Positions 9,321 to 19,389 of a DNA stretch of 64,000 nucleotides are shown here, piece after piece. The DNA lies in NCBI RefSeq assembly GCF_001510665.1, contig NZ_LMTI01000001.1, positions 228,024 to 292,023 on the forward strand. The letters are read 5' to 3'. The position numbers and the translations under genes are program-made. The stretch comes from Bacillus sp. FJAT-27445 (GTDB lineage Bacteria > Bacillota > Bacilli > Bacillales > Cytobacillaceae). Below the pieces are notes generated by a model, which saw only the letters and a program-made list of their open reading frames with translations, ran no database searches and was not told where the DNA came from. The stretch's first letter is position 1. Each line of letters begins with the position of its first letter.

Positions 9321-10043
9321 ATGGGGAAATACGTACTGATAACCGGCGCAAGCGGCGGTATTGGACGTGCAATTGCGATGGAACTTGCTGAGCAGGGGTA
9401 CAATCTGTATCTCCATTACAATGCAAATAGGGAATTGGTTGAAAGCCTGCTAATCGGCCTATCCGCTTACGGTGGGGAGTACATTCCGGTTCAGGCGGAC
9501 TTTTCAAAGGAGGCGGGTTATAAAGGCTTGCTTTCCCAGTTGTCCGAGCTTGACTCCGTAGTCCATTGCGGAGGGATGAGTATGTATGGGCTGCTGCAGG
9601 ACCTGGAGGATGAAGATGCTGTGCGGCTATTCAATATCCATGTCTTGAATCCAATTCTTTTAACAAAAGCATTAATTCCAGGACTTTTGAAGAAAAAATC
9701 GGGCTCGATTGTGTTTATTTCATCCATATGGGGTGAAACCGGAGCCGCTTGCGAAGCCGTGTATTCAGCCGCAAAAGGGGCACAAAATTCGTTTGTCAAA
9801 GCGTTAAGCAAGGAGCTTGCCCCTAGCGGTATCAGAGTTAACGCTGTTGCTCCGGGCGCTGTGGAGACACCGATGCTGGCAGGATTCGAACAAGGGGAAA
9901 TCGAGGACTTGGCTGCTGAAATCCCGATGGGAAGGCTTGGAAGGCCACAAGAAGTCGCCAGTGCCGTAGGATTCCTCCTCTCTGCGCAGGCGTCCTATAT
10001 TACCGGCCAGGTATTGTCTGTAAATGGCGGATGGTATACATAA
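9321..10043 (+). CDS. ymfI: SDR-family reductase YmfI (EF-P modification reductase)
   Basis: 240-residue short-chain dehydrogenase. The NAD(P)-binding motif GASGGIG is at residues 8-14, and the catalytic pattern has Ser (FISSIWG), then YSAAK with Tyr and Lys. The end has the PG-VETPM and ITGQVLSVNGG blocks. In B. subtilis YmfI reduces the 5-aminopentanone on elongation factor P. The same position between ymfH and ymfJ supports orthology; otherwise it would be annotated as a generic FabG-like reductase. It has its own gap of 115 bp upstream, so it is probably separately transcribed. Confidence 0.82.
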   Translation: MGKYVLITGASGGIGRAIAMELAEQGYNLYLHYNANRELVESLLIGLSAYGGEYIPVQADFSKEAGYKGLLSQLSELDSVVHCGGMSMYGLLQDLEDEDAVRLFNIHVLNPILLTKALIPGLLKKKSGSIVFISSIWGETGAACEAVYSAAKGAQNSFVKALSKELAPSGIRVNAVAPGAVETPMLAGFEQGEIEDLAAEIPMGRLGRPQEVASAVGFLLSAQASYITGQVLSVNGGWYT

Positions 10044-10122
10044 TTAACATTGAAAAATCCAGGTATATTTTTGCCAGCCCTCCGGGAAACTAACGTTGTA
10101 TTACGAAATAGGAGGAATTTCA

Positions 10123-10380
10123 ATGTCAGTACTGGATAACTGGAAACAGTGGGAAGATTTCTTGGCAGACAGGCTTCATCAAGCCCAGGACGAAGGAGTC
10201 AACAAAGAAGTCGTTTCGGATTTGGCTTATCAGATTGGTGATTATCTCGCAAACCAGGTTGAGCCTAAAAATGAACAGGAGAGAATCCTGGCAGATCTAT
10301 GGTCTGTGGCTGATAAAGATGAACAGCAAGCCATCGCAAACATGATGGTAAAACTCGTTCAAAATAACGGCACCCGCTAA
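10123..10380 (+). CDS. ymfJ: DUF3243 protein YmfJ
   Basis: Small acidic, fully soluble protein of 85 residues (MSVLDNWKQWEDFLADRL start). GGAGG at 10111-10115 points to ATG 10123 rather than the upstream TTG. It matches the position and character of B. subtilis ymfJ. No catalytic motif is visible and the function is unknown. A strong terminator directly follows. Confidence 0.8.
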   Translation: MSVLDNWKQWEDFLADRLHQAQDEGVNKEVVSDLAYQIGDYLANQVEPKNEQERILADLWSVADKDEQQAIANMMVKLVQNNGTR

Positions 10381-10408
10381 AAGAGAGGACTCCCTCTCTT
10401 TTTTTTTT
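10381..10408 (+). terminator. Terminator after ymfJ
   Basis: GAGAGG-ACT-CCCTCTC stem-loop followed by a run of ten T residues. Confidence 0.9.
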
Positions 10409-10531
10409 GTTTTCCGCCAGCACAATGAAACTCGAGCCGCATTGTTTTTCTTTCATCTTCTAACAAAATCATATAATATAGGTTTAGATAATATGATGAA
10501 ATTTGTCAGAAGGCTTAGCCAGGAGGTAACT

Positions 10532-11326
10532 ATGGCGAAAAAAGAATGGTACGTCGAATATGAAATCCAACAAGACCGGCCCGGCTTGCTGGGAGATATC
10601 TCATCCCTTCTTGGCATGCTCTCCATAAATATAGTAACGATAAATGGTGTCGACCAGGGCAGGCGCGGACTATTGATTCGAGCGGAAAGTGATGACCAGA
10701 TCCAGCGGCTTGAGTCGATTTTACAAACAATGGATACAATAAAGGTAATCAAGATAAGGGAACCGAAGCTTAGGGACAGGCTTGCAGTCAGGCATGGAAG
10801 GTATATCCAGCGTGATGCGGATGATAAGAAAACGTTTCGGTTTATACGGACTGAACTCGGTGTCCTAGTGGATTTTATGGCTGAACTATACAAGCAGGAG
10901 GGCCATAAATTAATCGGCATCAGAGGGATGCCCCGTGTCGGCAAGACGGAATCGATTGTCGCAGCGAGCGTCTGTGCGAACAAAAAGTGGCTTTTTTTGT
11001 CCTCCACTCTTTTAAAGCAGACGATCCGAAGCCAACTGATTGAGGATGAATATAGTGAGAACAATCTTTTTATCATTGATGGGATTGTTTCCACTAGAAG
11101 GGCAAGCGAACAGCACTGGCAGCTGGTGAGGGAAATTATGCGTCTTCCTGCTGTAAAAGTGATTGAGCATCCTGATATGTTTGTTCGTAATTCGGAATAT
11201 ACGTTGAATGATTTTGACTATATTATTGAACTCCGCAATGATCCGGACGAGGAAATTACATACGATGTGGTCGAAAAGGAAAATAAACCTTTTACTGCAT
11301 CCAATTTTGGGGATTTCGATTTTTAA
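10532..11326 (+). CDS. ymfK: DUF3388 protein YmfK
   Basis: About 264 residues. The first ~80 look like an ACT-type regulatory fold (YEIQQDRPGLLGDISSLLG...VTINGVDQGRRGLLI). The rest contains GMPRVGKTE, reminiscent of a P-loop, and FLSSTLLKQT. AGGAGG at 10521-10526 decides ATG 10532 over the longer reading. It precedes rodZ as in B. subtilis. The combination suggests a small-molecule-sensing ATPase-like protein, but the function is not known. Confidence 0.8.
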   Translation: MAKKEWYVEYEIQQDRPGLLGDISSLLGMLSINIVTINGVDQGRRGLLIRAESDDQIQRLESILQTMDTIKVIKIREPKLRDRLAVRHGRYIQRDADDKKTFRFIRTELGVLVDFMAELYKQEGHKLIGIRGMPRVGKTESIVAASVCANKKWLFLSSTLLKQTIRSQLIEDEYSENNLFIIDGIVSTRRASEQHWQLVREIMRLPAVKVIEHPDMFVRNSEYTLNDFDYIIELRNDPDEEITYDVVEKENKPFTASNFGDFDF

Positions 11327-11347
11327 AAAAGTTGGAAGGTGTTTGAA

Positions 11348-12238
11348 TTGACGGAATTGGGAAACCGATTAAAGGAAGAGCGGCTTGCAAAAGGCTTGAG
11401 CCTTGATGACCTGCAGGCAGCCACAAAAATACAGAAAAGGTATCTGTCCGGCATAGAAGAGGGGAATTACTCAACAATGCCGGGGGATTTTTATGTGCGT
11501 GCTTTTATTAAGCAATATTGCGAAGCGGTAGGGTTGAATCCGGATGAAATTTTCGATACATATAGTACGGAAATTCCATCTCCCTACAAACAGGATCTCC
11601 CTGAACAGCTGTCCAGGGTAAAAACTAGAAAAGGTATTGGGGATAGTGGATCGAGAGTGTTGGATATCCTTCCTAAAATACTGTTTTGGGTGTTTGTATT
11701 GGGAGGGGCCGCACTGATTTATTATTGGTTCCAGCAAAACGCTGCAAGTAATTCAGATTCTGAACCCGGCTTAGTAAAAGAGCCAGCCAATATTGTTGAA
11801 CCAAAGGAAAAACCGGAAGATAAGAAAGAGGAAGAAGCAGGCTCAGGGAAAGAAGATGACGAAAATAAGCAGGAAGAAGAGCCCGCTGAGCCAGAGACAC
11901 CTGCCCAGGAAATGGTTGTGGCAAAATCATCCGGTGGCAATACGACTTATGACTTAAATAGTGCGGAAAAATTTGAGCTGAAGATTGTTTCCACAGGTGA
12001 AACCTGGGTAAGTATAAAAAATGGCAGTGGCAAATCTTTCTTCCAGGGAACATTGGCTGTTGGCAAAGTAAGCGAAAAAACAGTTGATTTTTCCAATGAA
12101 GCGGAAGCTGTATTAAGAGTCGGGAGAACCGGTGATACTGACATTTTCGTAAATGGCCAGAAGCTGGAATATGCTATACCGCCAACGAAATCGGTCTCTC
12201 AGAATATTACAATCCGCTATAACAAAGGGAATGAATAG
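11348..12238 (+). CDS. rodZ: Cell-shape protein RodZ (YmfM)
   Basis: About 296 residues. An N-terminal helix-turn-helix of the RodZ type (TELGNRLKEERLAKGLSLDD, SGIEEGNYSTMPGDFYVRAF) is followed by a single transmembrane segment near residues 103-120 (ILFWVFVLGGAALIYYWF), a Lys/Glu-rich linker, and a C-terminal DUF4115-like domain. TTG 11348 is preceded by GGAAGGTG at 11334-11341; a GTG at 11339 overlaps that site and is less likely. RodZ links MreB filaments to the wall-synthesis machinery. An MreB paralogue is encoded at 39.2-40.2 kb. Confidence 0.87.
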   Translation: MTELGNRLKEERLAKGLSLDDLQAATKIQKRYLSGIEEGNYSTMPGDFYVRAFIKQYCEAVGLNPDEIFDTYSTEIPSPYKQDLPEQLSRVKTRKGIGDSGSRVLDILPKILFWVFVLGGAALIYYWFQQNAASNSDSEPGLVKEPANIVEPKEKPEDKKEEEAGSGKEDDENKQEEEPAEPETPAQEMVVAKSSGGNTTYDLNSAEKFELKIVSTGETWVSIKNGSGKSFFQGTLAVGKVSEKTVDFSNEAEAVLRVGRTGDTDIFVNGQKLEYAIPPTKSVSQNITIRYNKGNE

Positions 12239-12264
12239 TCATCCTGCATGATGGCTATTTTTTC
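12235..12264 (+). terminator. Terminator after rodZ
   Basis: ATAGTCATC pairs with GATGGCTAT (one G-T pair) and is followed by TTTTTT. Partial read-through into pgsA is possible, since the gap is short. Confidence 0.75.
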
Positions 12265-12297
12265 TCGCCCTAGACAATAACCCTTGGAGGAAAGACA

Positions 12298-12876
12298 ATG
12301 AATGTGCCTAATAAGATAACAATTTCGAGAATTTTTTTAATCCCTGTATTTATGATAATCGTATTATTCCCGTTTGATTGGGGAACCGTCAGCCTTCTCG
12401 GCGCGACGATGCCTGTCACCCATTTTATAGGGGCGCTGCTGTTCATCATAGCGGCATCCACAGACTGGGTCGATGGCTATTATGCCCGGAAATACAAGCT
12501 TGTCACGAATATGGGGAAATTCCTTGACCCGCTTGCCGATAAACTGCTTGTATCAGCAGCGTTGATTGTGCTTGTGGAACTGCAATTTGCGCCATCCTGG
12601 ATTGTTATTTTGATCATCAGCAGGGAATTCGCCGTTACAGGCCTAAGGCTCCTGCTAGTTCAGGGCGGCGAAGTAGTTGCGGCCAATATGCTTGGCAAAA
12701 TTAAGACATGGGCGCAGATTGTGGCGATTTCCGCATTACTGCTCCATAATATCATTTTTGAAATGATCTCCATTCCGTTTGATGATATCGCCCTTTGGGT
12801 AGCGTTGATTTTTACGGTTTGGTCTGGTTGGGATTACTTTGCAAAAAACATGCATGTCTTTAAAAATTCAAAATAA
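12298..12876 (+). CDS. pgsA: CDP-diacylglycerol-glycerol-3-phosphate 3-phosphatidyltransferase
   Basis: 192-residue integral membrane enzyme that makes phosphatidylglycerol phosphate. The CDP-alcohol phosphatidyltransferase motif D-G-x2-A-R-x8-G-x3-D-x3-D is visible as DWVDGYYARKYK...GKFLDPLADK near residues 61-83. GGAGGA at 12286-12291 supports the start. Position between rodZ and cinA matches Bacillus. Confidence 0.93.
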   Translation: MNVPNKITISRIFLIPVFMIIVLFPFDWGTVSLLGATMPVTHFIGALLFIIAASTDWVDGYYARKYKLVTNMGKFLDPLADKLLVSAALIVLVELQFAPSWIVILIISREFAVTGLRLLLVQGGEVVAANMLGKIKTWAQIVAISALLLHNIIFEMISIPFDDIALWVALIFTVWSGWDYFAKNMHVFKNSK

Positions 12877-12905
12877 AAGCCATATAGTTAAGGTGTGATC
12901 AATGG

Positions 12906-14156
12906 GTGAACGCTGAAATAATAGCTGTGGGTTCTGAACTGCTTCTTGGACAAATCAATAACACGAATGCCCGCTTCCTTTCAGGGCAGCTTGCACTTAT
13001 AGGAATCAATGTTTACTTCCATACCGTAGTTGGTGATAATGCAGGGCGCTTGAAGCAAGCATTGGAAATCGCCGAAGGCCGCTCTGACCTGATTGTCATA
13101 ACAGGAGGGCTCGGACCGACCAAGGACGACCTAACAAAGGAAACGATTGCCGCGCATCTTGGGGTTGGACTTGAAACCGATGAACAGGCGATGGAATCGA
13201 TCGAGCTTTTCTTTAAAAGGACAAACCGCATTATGTCGGAAAATAATCGTAAGCAGGCCATTGTTTTAAAAGGATCGCAGGTGCTTCCGAATGACCACGG
13301 CATGGCTCCAGGTATGGTCATGAAAACTGGAGAAAAGCTATACATGCTGCTCCCTGGGCCACCAAGTGAAATGGAGCCAATGTTCCTAGCTTACGGCGCT
13401 TCGGCACTTACCAGCAGGCAGTCTTCACAGGAACAGATTGTCTCCAGAGTCCTCCGGTTTTTCGGAATCGGGGAAGCAATGCTGGAGAATGAAATCGAAG
13501 ACTTGATTGACAGCCAAAGCAACCCGACGATTGCCCCTCTGGCAGCCGAAGGGGAAGTGACATTAAGATTAACAGCCAAACATTCCATCATTGGAAGCGC
13601 AATTGAATTGCTCGATGAGATGGAAAAGAAAATCCTCGATAGGGTCGGCAGCTATTTTTATGGCTATGACGACACCTCCTTGATGAAGGAACTGGCGAAA
13701 AAATTACAGGAGACCGGCCAGACGATTTCTTGCGCCGAGAGCCTTACGGGCGGAATGTTCCAGCAGGAGTTTACCGCCATTCCGGGCGTCGGGTCCAGCC
13801 TAATGGGCGGGGTAGTTTGCTACACAAATGAAGTAAAAGCGAACGTCCTCAAAGTCCGGAAGGAAACTATCGAAAAGCACGGGGTAGTCAGCGCGCAATG
13901 CGCCGCTGAATTGGCTGAGAATGTCGCTGTGCTCATGGATTCAACAATCGGTATTAGCTTCACCGGTGTGGCGGGCCCAGATGAACTTGAAGGAAATCCT
14001 GTCGGGACGATCTTCATTGGGATTAGCGTGAACGGAAAACCGGCTTCGGTTGAGAAATTGAACCTTGGCGGGAGCAGGAATGCGAACCGGATAAGATCAG
14101 TCAAGTATGGATGCCATTTTCTCCTTAAGGAACTGAATAAACAAAAGGAAGCCTGA
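12906..14156 (+). CDS. cinA: CinA family protein
   Basis: 416 residues with GTG start after AAGGTGTGAT. The N-terminal molybdopterin-binding-like domain has [15 protein letters not shown] and GGLGPTKDD. The C-terminal competence/damage-inducible domain (about 160 residues) has SCAESLTGG, a hallmark of the nicotinamide-nucleotide amidase part. In Bacillus cinA lies just before recA and is linked to late competence. It has its own terminator here, while recA has its own SOS promoter. Confidence 0.92.
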   Translation: MNAEIIAVGSELLLGQINNTNARFLSGQLALIGINVYFHTVVGDNAGRLKQALEIAEGRSDLIVITGGLGPTKDDLTKETIAAHLGVGLETDEQAMESIELFFKRTNRIMSENNRKQAIVLKGSQVLPNDHGMAPGMVMKTGEKLYMLLPGPPSEMEPMFLAYGASALTSRQSSQEQIVSRVLRFFGIGEAMLENEIEDLIDSQSNPTIAPLAAEGEVTLRLTAKHSIIGSAIELLDEMEKKILDRVGSYFYGYDDTSLMKELAKKLQETGQTISCAESLTGGMFQQEFTAIPGVGSSLMGGVVCYTNEVKANVLKVRKETIEKHGVVSAQCAAELAENVAVLMDSTIGISFTGVAGPDELEGNPVGTIFIGISVNGKPASVEKLNLGGSRNANRIRSVKYGCHFLLKELNKQKEA

Positions 14157-14178
14157 TTTTTAGCCGGCTTCCTTTCCT
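14144..14178 (+). terminator. Terminator of cinA
   Basis: GGAAGCC and GGCTTCC pair around TGATTTTTAGCC, followed by TTTCCTTTTC. The stem begins within the last codons of cinA. Confidence 0.8.
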
Positions 14179-14301
14179 TTTCGGCTGGCGAATGTTCAGA
14201 TAATGGGTGGAAATGGCTGAACCAACAAAAAAATAGGCCCATAATGTCTAAATCGTCCGGAGATCAGGTCTTTTTGGGACGGATTTGGCTTAAGAAAAAA
14301 T

Positions 14302-14353
14302 CGAATAAATGTTCGTATTTTTGCTGGACAAACCCAAAGGAAAATTGTATATT
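14302..14353 (+). promoter_or_regulatory. recA promoter with LexA (SOS) box
   Basis: CGAATAAATGTTCG at 14302-14315 fits the Bacillus LexA consensus CGAAC-N4-GTTCG with one changed base. TGGACA (14325-14330) and TATATT (14348-14353) are spaced 17 bp, so the box lies just upstream of the -35. DNA damage would derepress recA. Confidence 0.85.
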
Positions 14354-14429
14354 ATTAATAGAAGCAATTTGCTAGATTAGAGTCAATCGCTTATGCTTTT
14401 ATATATATGATTTTGAAGGAGGAAACACA

Positions 14430-15473
14430 GTGAGTGATCGTCAGGCTGCCTTAGAAATGGCCCTAAAGCAAATAGAAAAACAATTCGGAAAAGGTTCCAT
14501 CATGAAGCTCGGTGAAAAGACGGAGAGCAGGATTTCCACAATCCCGAGCGGCTCGCTCGCACTTGATGCAGCCCTTGGGGTAGGCGGATATCCTAGAGGA
14601 CGTGTCATCGAAATTTATGGACCGGAAAGCTCGGGTAAAACGACAGTGGCTCTTCATGCAATCGCTGAAGTCCAGGCTGCTGGCGGCCAGGCTGCTTTCA
14701 TTGATGCCGAGCATGCCCTTGATCCGGCATATGCGCATAAGCTTGGAGTCAATATTGATGAACTTCTTCTTTCCCAGCCAGATACCGGAGAACAGGCTCT
14801 TGAAATTGCTGAGGCCCTCGTCCGAAGCGGCGCCGTGGACATCGTTGTCGTCGACTCCGTTGCTGCATTGGTTCCGAAAGCTGAGATTGAAGGGGAAATG
14901 GGCGACTCGCACGTTGGTTTGCAGGCACGCCTGATGTCCCAGGCGCTCCGTAAGCTATCCGGGGCCATCAATAAATCGAAGACCATTGCCATTTTCATTA
15001 ACCAAATCCGTGAAAAAGTCGGCGTCATGTTCGGGAATCCTGAAACAACTCCTGGTGGACGTGCGCTTAAGTTCTATTCGACAGTCCGCCTTGAAGTTCG
15101 CCGTGCGGAAGCATTGAAGCAGGGAACTGAAATGGTCGGGAATAAGACGAAAATCAAGGTTGTTAAAAATAAGGTCGCCCCACCGTTCAGAACCGCAGAG
15201 GTTGATATCATGTACGGGGAGGGCATCTCCAAGGAAGGCGAGGTTATTGACCTTGGTTCCGAGCTGGATATAGTCCAAAAGAGCGGCTCCTGGTATTCCT
15301 ATAATGAAGAGAGGGTTGGACAGGGCCGGGAAAATGCGAAGGCGTTCTTAAAGGAAAATCCTACAATCCTCCGCGAGATTCAGCAGAAAATCCGTGATCA
15401 CTATGGCCTAGACGGTGAAAAGACTGTCAAGGAAGCGGATGAGGATCCTGGACAGTTCGAATTGATCGATTAA
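14430..15473 (+). CDS. recA: Recombinase RecA
   Basis: 347 residues, GTG start after GAAGGAGGA. Walker A GPESSGKT near residue 66, the FIDAEHALD and [17 protein letters not shown] blocks, the L2 region and an acidic C-terminus ([14 protein letters not shown]) are all intact. It catalyses strand exchange and stimulates LexA self-cleavage. An SOS box precedes it and a terminator follows. No intein or other interruption is present. Confidence 0.98.
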   Translation: MSDRQAALEMALKQIEKQFGKGSIMKLGEKTESRISTIPSGSLALDAALGVGGYPRGRVIEIYGPESSGKTTVALHAIAEVQAAGGQAAFIDAEHALDPAYAHKLGVNIDELLLSQPDTGEQALEIAEALVRSGAVDIVVVDSVAALVPKAEIEGEMGDSHVGLQARLMSQALRKLSGAINKSKTIAIFINQIREKVGVMFGNPETTPGGRALKFYSTVRLEVRRAEALKQGTEMVGNKTKIKVVKNKVAPPFRTAEVDIMYGEGISKEGEVIDLGSELDIVQKSGSWYSYNEERVGQGRENAKAFLKENPTILREIQQKIRDHYGLDGEKTVKEADEDPGQFELID

Positions 15474-15482
15474 TCCGATGGG

Positions 15483-15515
15483 AAAGCAGAGCCGACATGG
15501 CTTTGCTTTTTTTTT
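15483..15515 (+). terminator. Terminator of recA
   Basis: AAAGCAGAGCC pairs with GGCTTTGCTTT (one G-T pair) and is followed by T8. Confidence 0.9.
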
Positions 15516-15647
15516 GTTGTCGTTCAGGAAATGATAAAATCGAACCTTGTGGATAACTAAAATATGTTGTATTTCAGCTCCACATGGGCACTTCCGCCTT
15601 TTGCCCATCGCGTATTCCGAATATTGAGAGCGTTAAAGGACTAACCC

Positions 15648-15676
15648 TTGACAATAAATATTGGCAGCTATACAAT
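15648..15676 (+). promoter_or_regulatory. Likely rny promoter
   Basis: TTGACA (15648-15653), 17-bp spacer, TACAAT (15671-15676). It lies about 130 bp before rny in the recA-rny gap, which has no other gene; B. subtilis has pbpX there. Confidence 0.65.
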
Positions 15677-15809
15677 TAACATTGTATATTTTACATTTTT
15701 GGTAATTTTACATGTTAAAAAGCCTTGGTGCTTGCTGTATGTTGATTGACAATGTACATGCCGACACTTGAAAATGTAACAAAAGTTCATAGCAAGAGGA
15801 GGTGTAACA

Positions 15810-17369
15810 ATGGATCCAATTCATATCATCTCCATTTTGCTTGGCCTATTCGTCGGTGCGGTTGTTGGCTATTTTATTCGTAAATCCTTTGCGGAAAAAC
15901 AAGTAGCTGGTGCAAAAAGCGAAGCAGCACAGATTCTTGATGATGCAAGACGGGACGCAGATGCCTCCAAGAAGGAAGCCCTGCTTGAAGCAAAGGATGA
16001 AATTCACAAGCTTCGCACAGAAGCTGAACGTGAGATTCGTGAACGAAGAAACGAACTGCAAAAACAAGAAAACCGGTTGCTTCAAAGAGAAGAAAATTTG
16101 GACCGGAAGGATGAAACGCTCAATAAGCGTGATATTCAACTGGAGAAAAAGGATGATTCTCTTAACCAAAGACAACAGCATATTGAACAGATGGAAAGCA
16201 AAGTGGACGAGATGGTACGGGCCCAGCAGGCCGAGATCGAACGGATCTCCGGCATGACCAGGGAAGAAGCTAAAGCGATTATTCTGGACCAGACAGAAAA
16301 AGAACTTGCCCATGACATGGCCATGATGATCAAGGAAACTGAAAACCGCGCGAAAGAGGAAGCTGACAAGCGGGCGAAGGAAGTCCTTTCCCTCGCAATC
16401 CAGCGTTGCGCTGCGGACCATGTGGCAGAAACCACTGTTTCAGTTGTCAACCTTCCAAATGATGAGATGAAAGGCCGCATAATTGGCCGTGAGGGACGTA
16501 ATATCCGGACCCTTGAAACATTGACAGGTATCGATTTAATTATCGATGATACTCCTGAAGCGGTTATCTTATCCGGGTTTGACCCAATCCGCCGTGAAAC
16601 TGCCCGCCTAGCTCTGGATAAACTCGTTCAGGATGGACGGATCCACCCGGCGCGCATTGAAGAAATGGTTGATAAAGCAAGGCGTGAGGTGGATGAGCAT
16701 ATCCGCGAAATCGGTGAACAGACGACCTTTGAGGTCGGTGTGCACGGATTGCATCCTGACTTGATCAAGATTCTTGGCCGTCTCAAATTCCGTACAAGCT
16801 ACGGACAGAATGTACTCAAACACTCAGTGGAAGTGGCCCACCTTTCGGGGTTGTTGGCTGCCGAACTTGGCGAAGACGAAACACTTGCCCGCCGTGCGGG
16901 GCTTTTGCATGATATTGGGAAGGCAATCGACCATGAGGTTGAGGGAAGCCATGTTGAAATCGGAGTGGAACTTGCTACCAAGTACAAGGAGCATCCGGTT
17001 GTCATTAATAGCATCGCATCCCATCATGGAGACAAAGAGCCAACCTCCATCATCGCGGTCCTCGTGGCTGCAGCTGATGCTTTGTCAGCCGCACGTCCTG
17101 GCGCGCGAAGCGAAACACTGGAAAATTACATCCGCCGCCTGGAAAAACTCGAGGAGATTTCTGAATCCTACGATGGCGTTGAGAAATCATTCGCGATTCA
17201 GGCAGGCCGTGAAGTAAGAATCATGGTTAAGCCGGAAGCAATCGATGACCTGGCAGCCCACAGGCTGGCAAGGGACATCCGTAAACGTATTGAAGAAGAG
17301 CTCGACTATCCGGGACATATTAAAGTAACGGTTATCCGTGAAACCCGTGCAGTGGAATATGCGAAATAA
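15810..17369 (+). CDS. rny: Ribonuclease Y
   Basis: 519-residue membrane-anchored endoribonuclease that starts bulk mRNA decay. An N-terminal transmembrane helix (residues 4-24) is followed by a long coiled coil to about residue 195, a KH domain ([20 protein letters not shown]) and an HD domain ([27 protein letters not shown]). GAGGAGGTG precedes ATG 15810. Length and order are normal. In Bacillus RNase Y works with the YaaT-YlbF-YmcA (Ric) complex, and ricA lies at 24972. Confidence 0.97.
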   Translation: MDPIHIISILLGLFVGAVVGYFIRKSFAEKQVAGAKSEAAQILDDARRDADASKKEALLEAKDEIHKLRTEAEREIRERRNELQKQENRLLQREENLDRKDETLNKRDIQLEKKDDSLNQRQQHIEQMESKVDEMVRAQQAEIERISGMTREEAKAIILDQTEKELAHDMAMMIKETENRAKEEADKRAKEVLSLAIQRCAADHVAETTVSVVNLPNDEMKGRIIGREGRNIRTLETLTGIDLIIDDTPEAVILSGFDPIRRETARLALDKLVQDGRIHPARIEEMVDKARREVDEHIREIGEQTTFEVGVHGLHPDLIKILGRLKFRTSYGQNVLKHSVEVAHLSGLLAAELGEDETLARRAGLLHDIGKAIDHEVEGSHVEIGVELATKYKEHPVVINSIASHHGDKEPTSIIAVLVAAADALSAARPGARSETLENYIRRLEKLEEISESYDGVEKSFAIQAGREVRIMVKPEAIDDLAAHRLARDIRKRIEEELDYPGHIKVTVIRETRAVEYAK

Positions 17370-17375
17370 AAAATG

Positions 17376-17407
17376 GACAGCGGCAGTCATGCCGCTGTCT
17401 TATTTTG
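17376..17407 (+). terminator. Terminator of rny
   Basis: GACAGCGGC/GCCGCTGTC with loop AGTCAT, followed by TTATTTT. A second hairpin (GCATCCCGT/ACGGGTGC plus TTTTT) at 17441-17469 backs it up. Confidence 0.9.
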
Positions 17408-17598
17408 TTGATTGATCATACAGGAAGACAGTTTAAACGAGCATCCCGTGTGAATACGGGTGCTTTTTACTATTTTGGAGGGTTATTTGTAGAAAGTCAG
17501 TATAAAAAACAGTGAAAATCAAAATTAGTAGGAAATATTTATACTTTAGGTGTAATTTTAAACAATTGGGCAAGTATCCCTAAGACTCCAGGAACTTA

Positions 17599-17682
17599 TT
17601 CGCCCCATTATTTAAAAGATTCACCCCATTTTCTCAACAATTCGCCCTGTTATTCCACCTATTCGCCCCTATCTTAATATTC
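17599..17682. repeat. Four tandem 21-bp degenerate repeats (TTCGCCCC)
   Basis: TTCGCCCC, TTCACCCC, TTCGCCCT and TTCGCCCC start at 17599, 17620, 17641 and 17662, exactly 21 bp apart. The remaining 13 bp of each unit is AT-rich and poorly conserved. It lies in the 590-bp rny-ymdB gap with no gene. Contiguous units without unique spacers rule out CRISPR. Confidence 0.7.
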
Positions 17683-17685
17683 AGA

Positions 17686-17728
17686 AAAATACCGGGGCTC
17701 TTGCTGAAAAACGAGGCCCCGTATTTTA
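17686..17728. other. Large inverted repeat in rny-ymdB gap
   Basis: AAAATAC-C-GGGGC pairs with GCCCCGTATTTT around a 15-19 nt loop. The T-tract is inside the stem and no gene ends here, so a terminator role is uncertain. The rest of the gap to 17997 shows no gene. Confidence 0.45.
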
Positions 17729-17997
17729 GGCAAACCCTTTGCAAGCCAATATGAGTACAGTCTCCATTTGCTCGCATTTAACAAGGGCAATACTGGGGCA
17801 GAGAGGTTATAGGGGGGCTTCTTGTGTCGTTAAGCGCGGGTAATCGTGACCCAGACTATGTTTTCGGAGCGCCTTGTGTCTCGAAAAAGCTGATCCCTAC
17901 GGCGTAGAAAGAGCGTATTGGCGCCGGGTACTCGGATAAATGCCATACGAATGTGATACAATGAGGGAAAAGACAATAAATAGCATTGGAGAGTACC

Positions 17998-18795
17998 ATG
18001 AATATCTTATTTATCGGTGATGTAGTAGGTTCCCCAGGCCGGGATATGGTAAAAGAATACCTCCCGAAAATCAAAGAAAAATACAGGCCGCATCTGACAG
18101 TCGTAAATGGTGAAAACGCCGCGGGAGGCAAGGGAATCACGGAACAAATCTACAAAGGATTCCTTGAGGCTGGTGCCCAGGCTGTTACCCTTGGGAATCA
18201 TGCGTGGGACAACCGGGACATTCTCGACTTTATTGAACGGGCAAAAAATATGGTGCGTCCGGCAAATTTTCCAGAAGGGACACCCGGAAAAGGGATTACC
18301 TATGTGAAAATAAATGATTTGGAAGCTGCAATCATTAATCTGCAAGGCCGGACTTTTTTGCCGCCAATCGACTGCCCATTTAGAAAAGCGGACGAGCTTG
18401 TGGAAGAAGCGGGCAAAAGGACGCCGTTCATTTTTGTTGATTTCCATGCGGAGGCAACGAGCGAAAAGCAAGCGATGGGCTGGTACCTCGATGGGAGGGT
18501 TTCCGCAGTGGTCGGTACCCATACACATGTACAGACAGCCGATAATCGTATATTGCCTGGTGGGACAGCTTTTATTACGGATGTAGGAATGACAGGACCG
18601 TATGACGGCATCTTGGGTGTTGAAAGGGATGCTGTTCTAAAACGTTTCCTTACTTCCATGCCGGTCCGGTTCGAAATCCCGAAGGAAGGGCGCTCCCAAT
18701 TGTCGGCTGTCTCAATTGAGCTTGACCGAAAAACGGGAAAGGCAAAAAAGATTGAGCGAATTTTAATCAACGACGACCATCCTTTTTACAGCTAA
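17998..18795 (+). CDS. ymdB: 2',3'-cyclic-nucleotide phosphodiesterase YmdB
   Basis: About 265 residues of the calcineurin-like metallophosphatase fold. Metal ligands appear in MNILFIGDVVG, NGENAAGGKG, GNHAWDN, FHAEATSEK and GTHTHVQTAD. TTGGAGAG just before favours ATG 17998 over the TTG at 17986. In B. subtilis YmdB affects biofilm versus motility decisions and is downstream of rny, as here. Confidence 0.93.
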   Translation: MNILFIGDVVGSPGRDMVKEYLPKIKEKYRPHLTVVNGENAAGGKGITEQIYKGFLEAGAQAVTLGNHAWDNRDILDFIERAKNMVRPANFPEGTPGKGITYVKINDLEAAIINLQGRTFLPPIDCPFRKADELVEEAGKRTPFIFVDFHAEATSEKQAMGWYLDGRVSAVVGTHTHVQTADNRILPGGTAFITDVGMTGPYDGILGVERDAVLKRFLTSMPVRFEIPKEGRSQLSAVSIELDRKTGKAKKIERILINDDHPFYS

Positions 18796-18964
18796 TTAAG
18801 ACATGTCCGCAATGCACCCGACAGGAAAGTGTGAACTAGCGAAATATCCTCCAACACGGAATATGTCCCATTGGCCATGAATATAGTATCAATGGAATGA
18901 TATATACCTGACTTGTCCATGAGCTGCTCATGCGGGATCGGGATTATATGAGGAGGAGCTAGGA

Positions 18965-19225
18965 ATGGAAATATTAAAAGTTTCAGCAAAATCTAATCCT
19001 AATTCTGTAGCTGGTGCGCTTGCCGGGGTCCTGCGTGAAAGAGGCGGAGCGGAAATCCAGGCGATTGGTGCAGGTGCATTGAACCAGGCTGTAAAAGCAG
19101 TAGCGATTGCAAGAGGGTTCGTGGCGCCTAGCGGAGTGGATTTAATTTGCATCCCTGCATTTACCGACATCCTGATTGATGGGGAAGAGCGGACAGCAAT
19201 CAAGCTGATAGTCGAACCAAGATAA
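18965..19225 (+). CDS. spoVS: Stage V sporulation protein S
   Basis: 86-residue protein matching SpoVS almost throughout (MEILKVSAKSNPNSVAGALA...GFVAPSGVDLICIPAFTDI). It is a small Alba-fold-like regulator needed for coat assembly and late sporulation. AGGAGGAG precedes ATG 18965. A terminator follows at 19303. I could not identify a clear sigma-H promoter in the 169-bp upstream gap. Confidence 0.97.
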   Translation: MEILKVSAKSNPNSVAGALAGVLRERGGAEIQAIGAGALNQAVKAVAIARGFVAPSGVDLICIPAFTDILIDGEERTAIKLIVEPR

Positions 19226-19302
19226 GACAGTGTTTTGCCGCCCTGCTGGAGAGAAGAATGCCGCTTCACTTTTTCTAGGGAAAAGAACCTAAATAACGTT
19301 AG

Positions 19303-19336
19303 AACCTGCTTGAATATATACCAAGCAGGTTTTTTC
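19303..19336 (+). terminator. Terminator of spoVS
   Basis: AACCTGCTTG/CAAGCAGGTT stem, 9-nt loop, then TTTTTC. Confidence 0.92.
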
Positions 19337-19389
19337 ATGCAATAATAGAGGATGAGAAACAAAACCCGAATCAAGGAGATGGAACGGTA

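Noticed and set aside
17599-17682. CRISPR array
   Set aside because: Units are contiguous 21-mers with only an 8-base core shared. There are no conserved direct repeats with unique spacers, and no cas genes.
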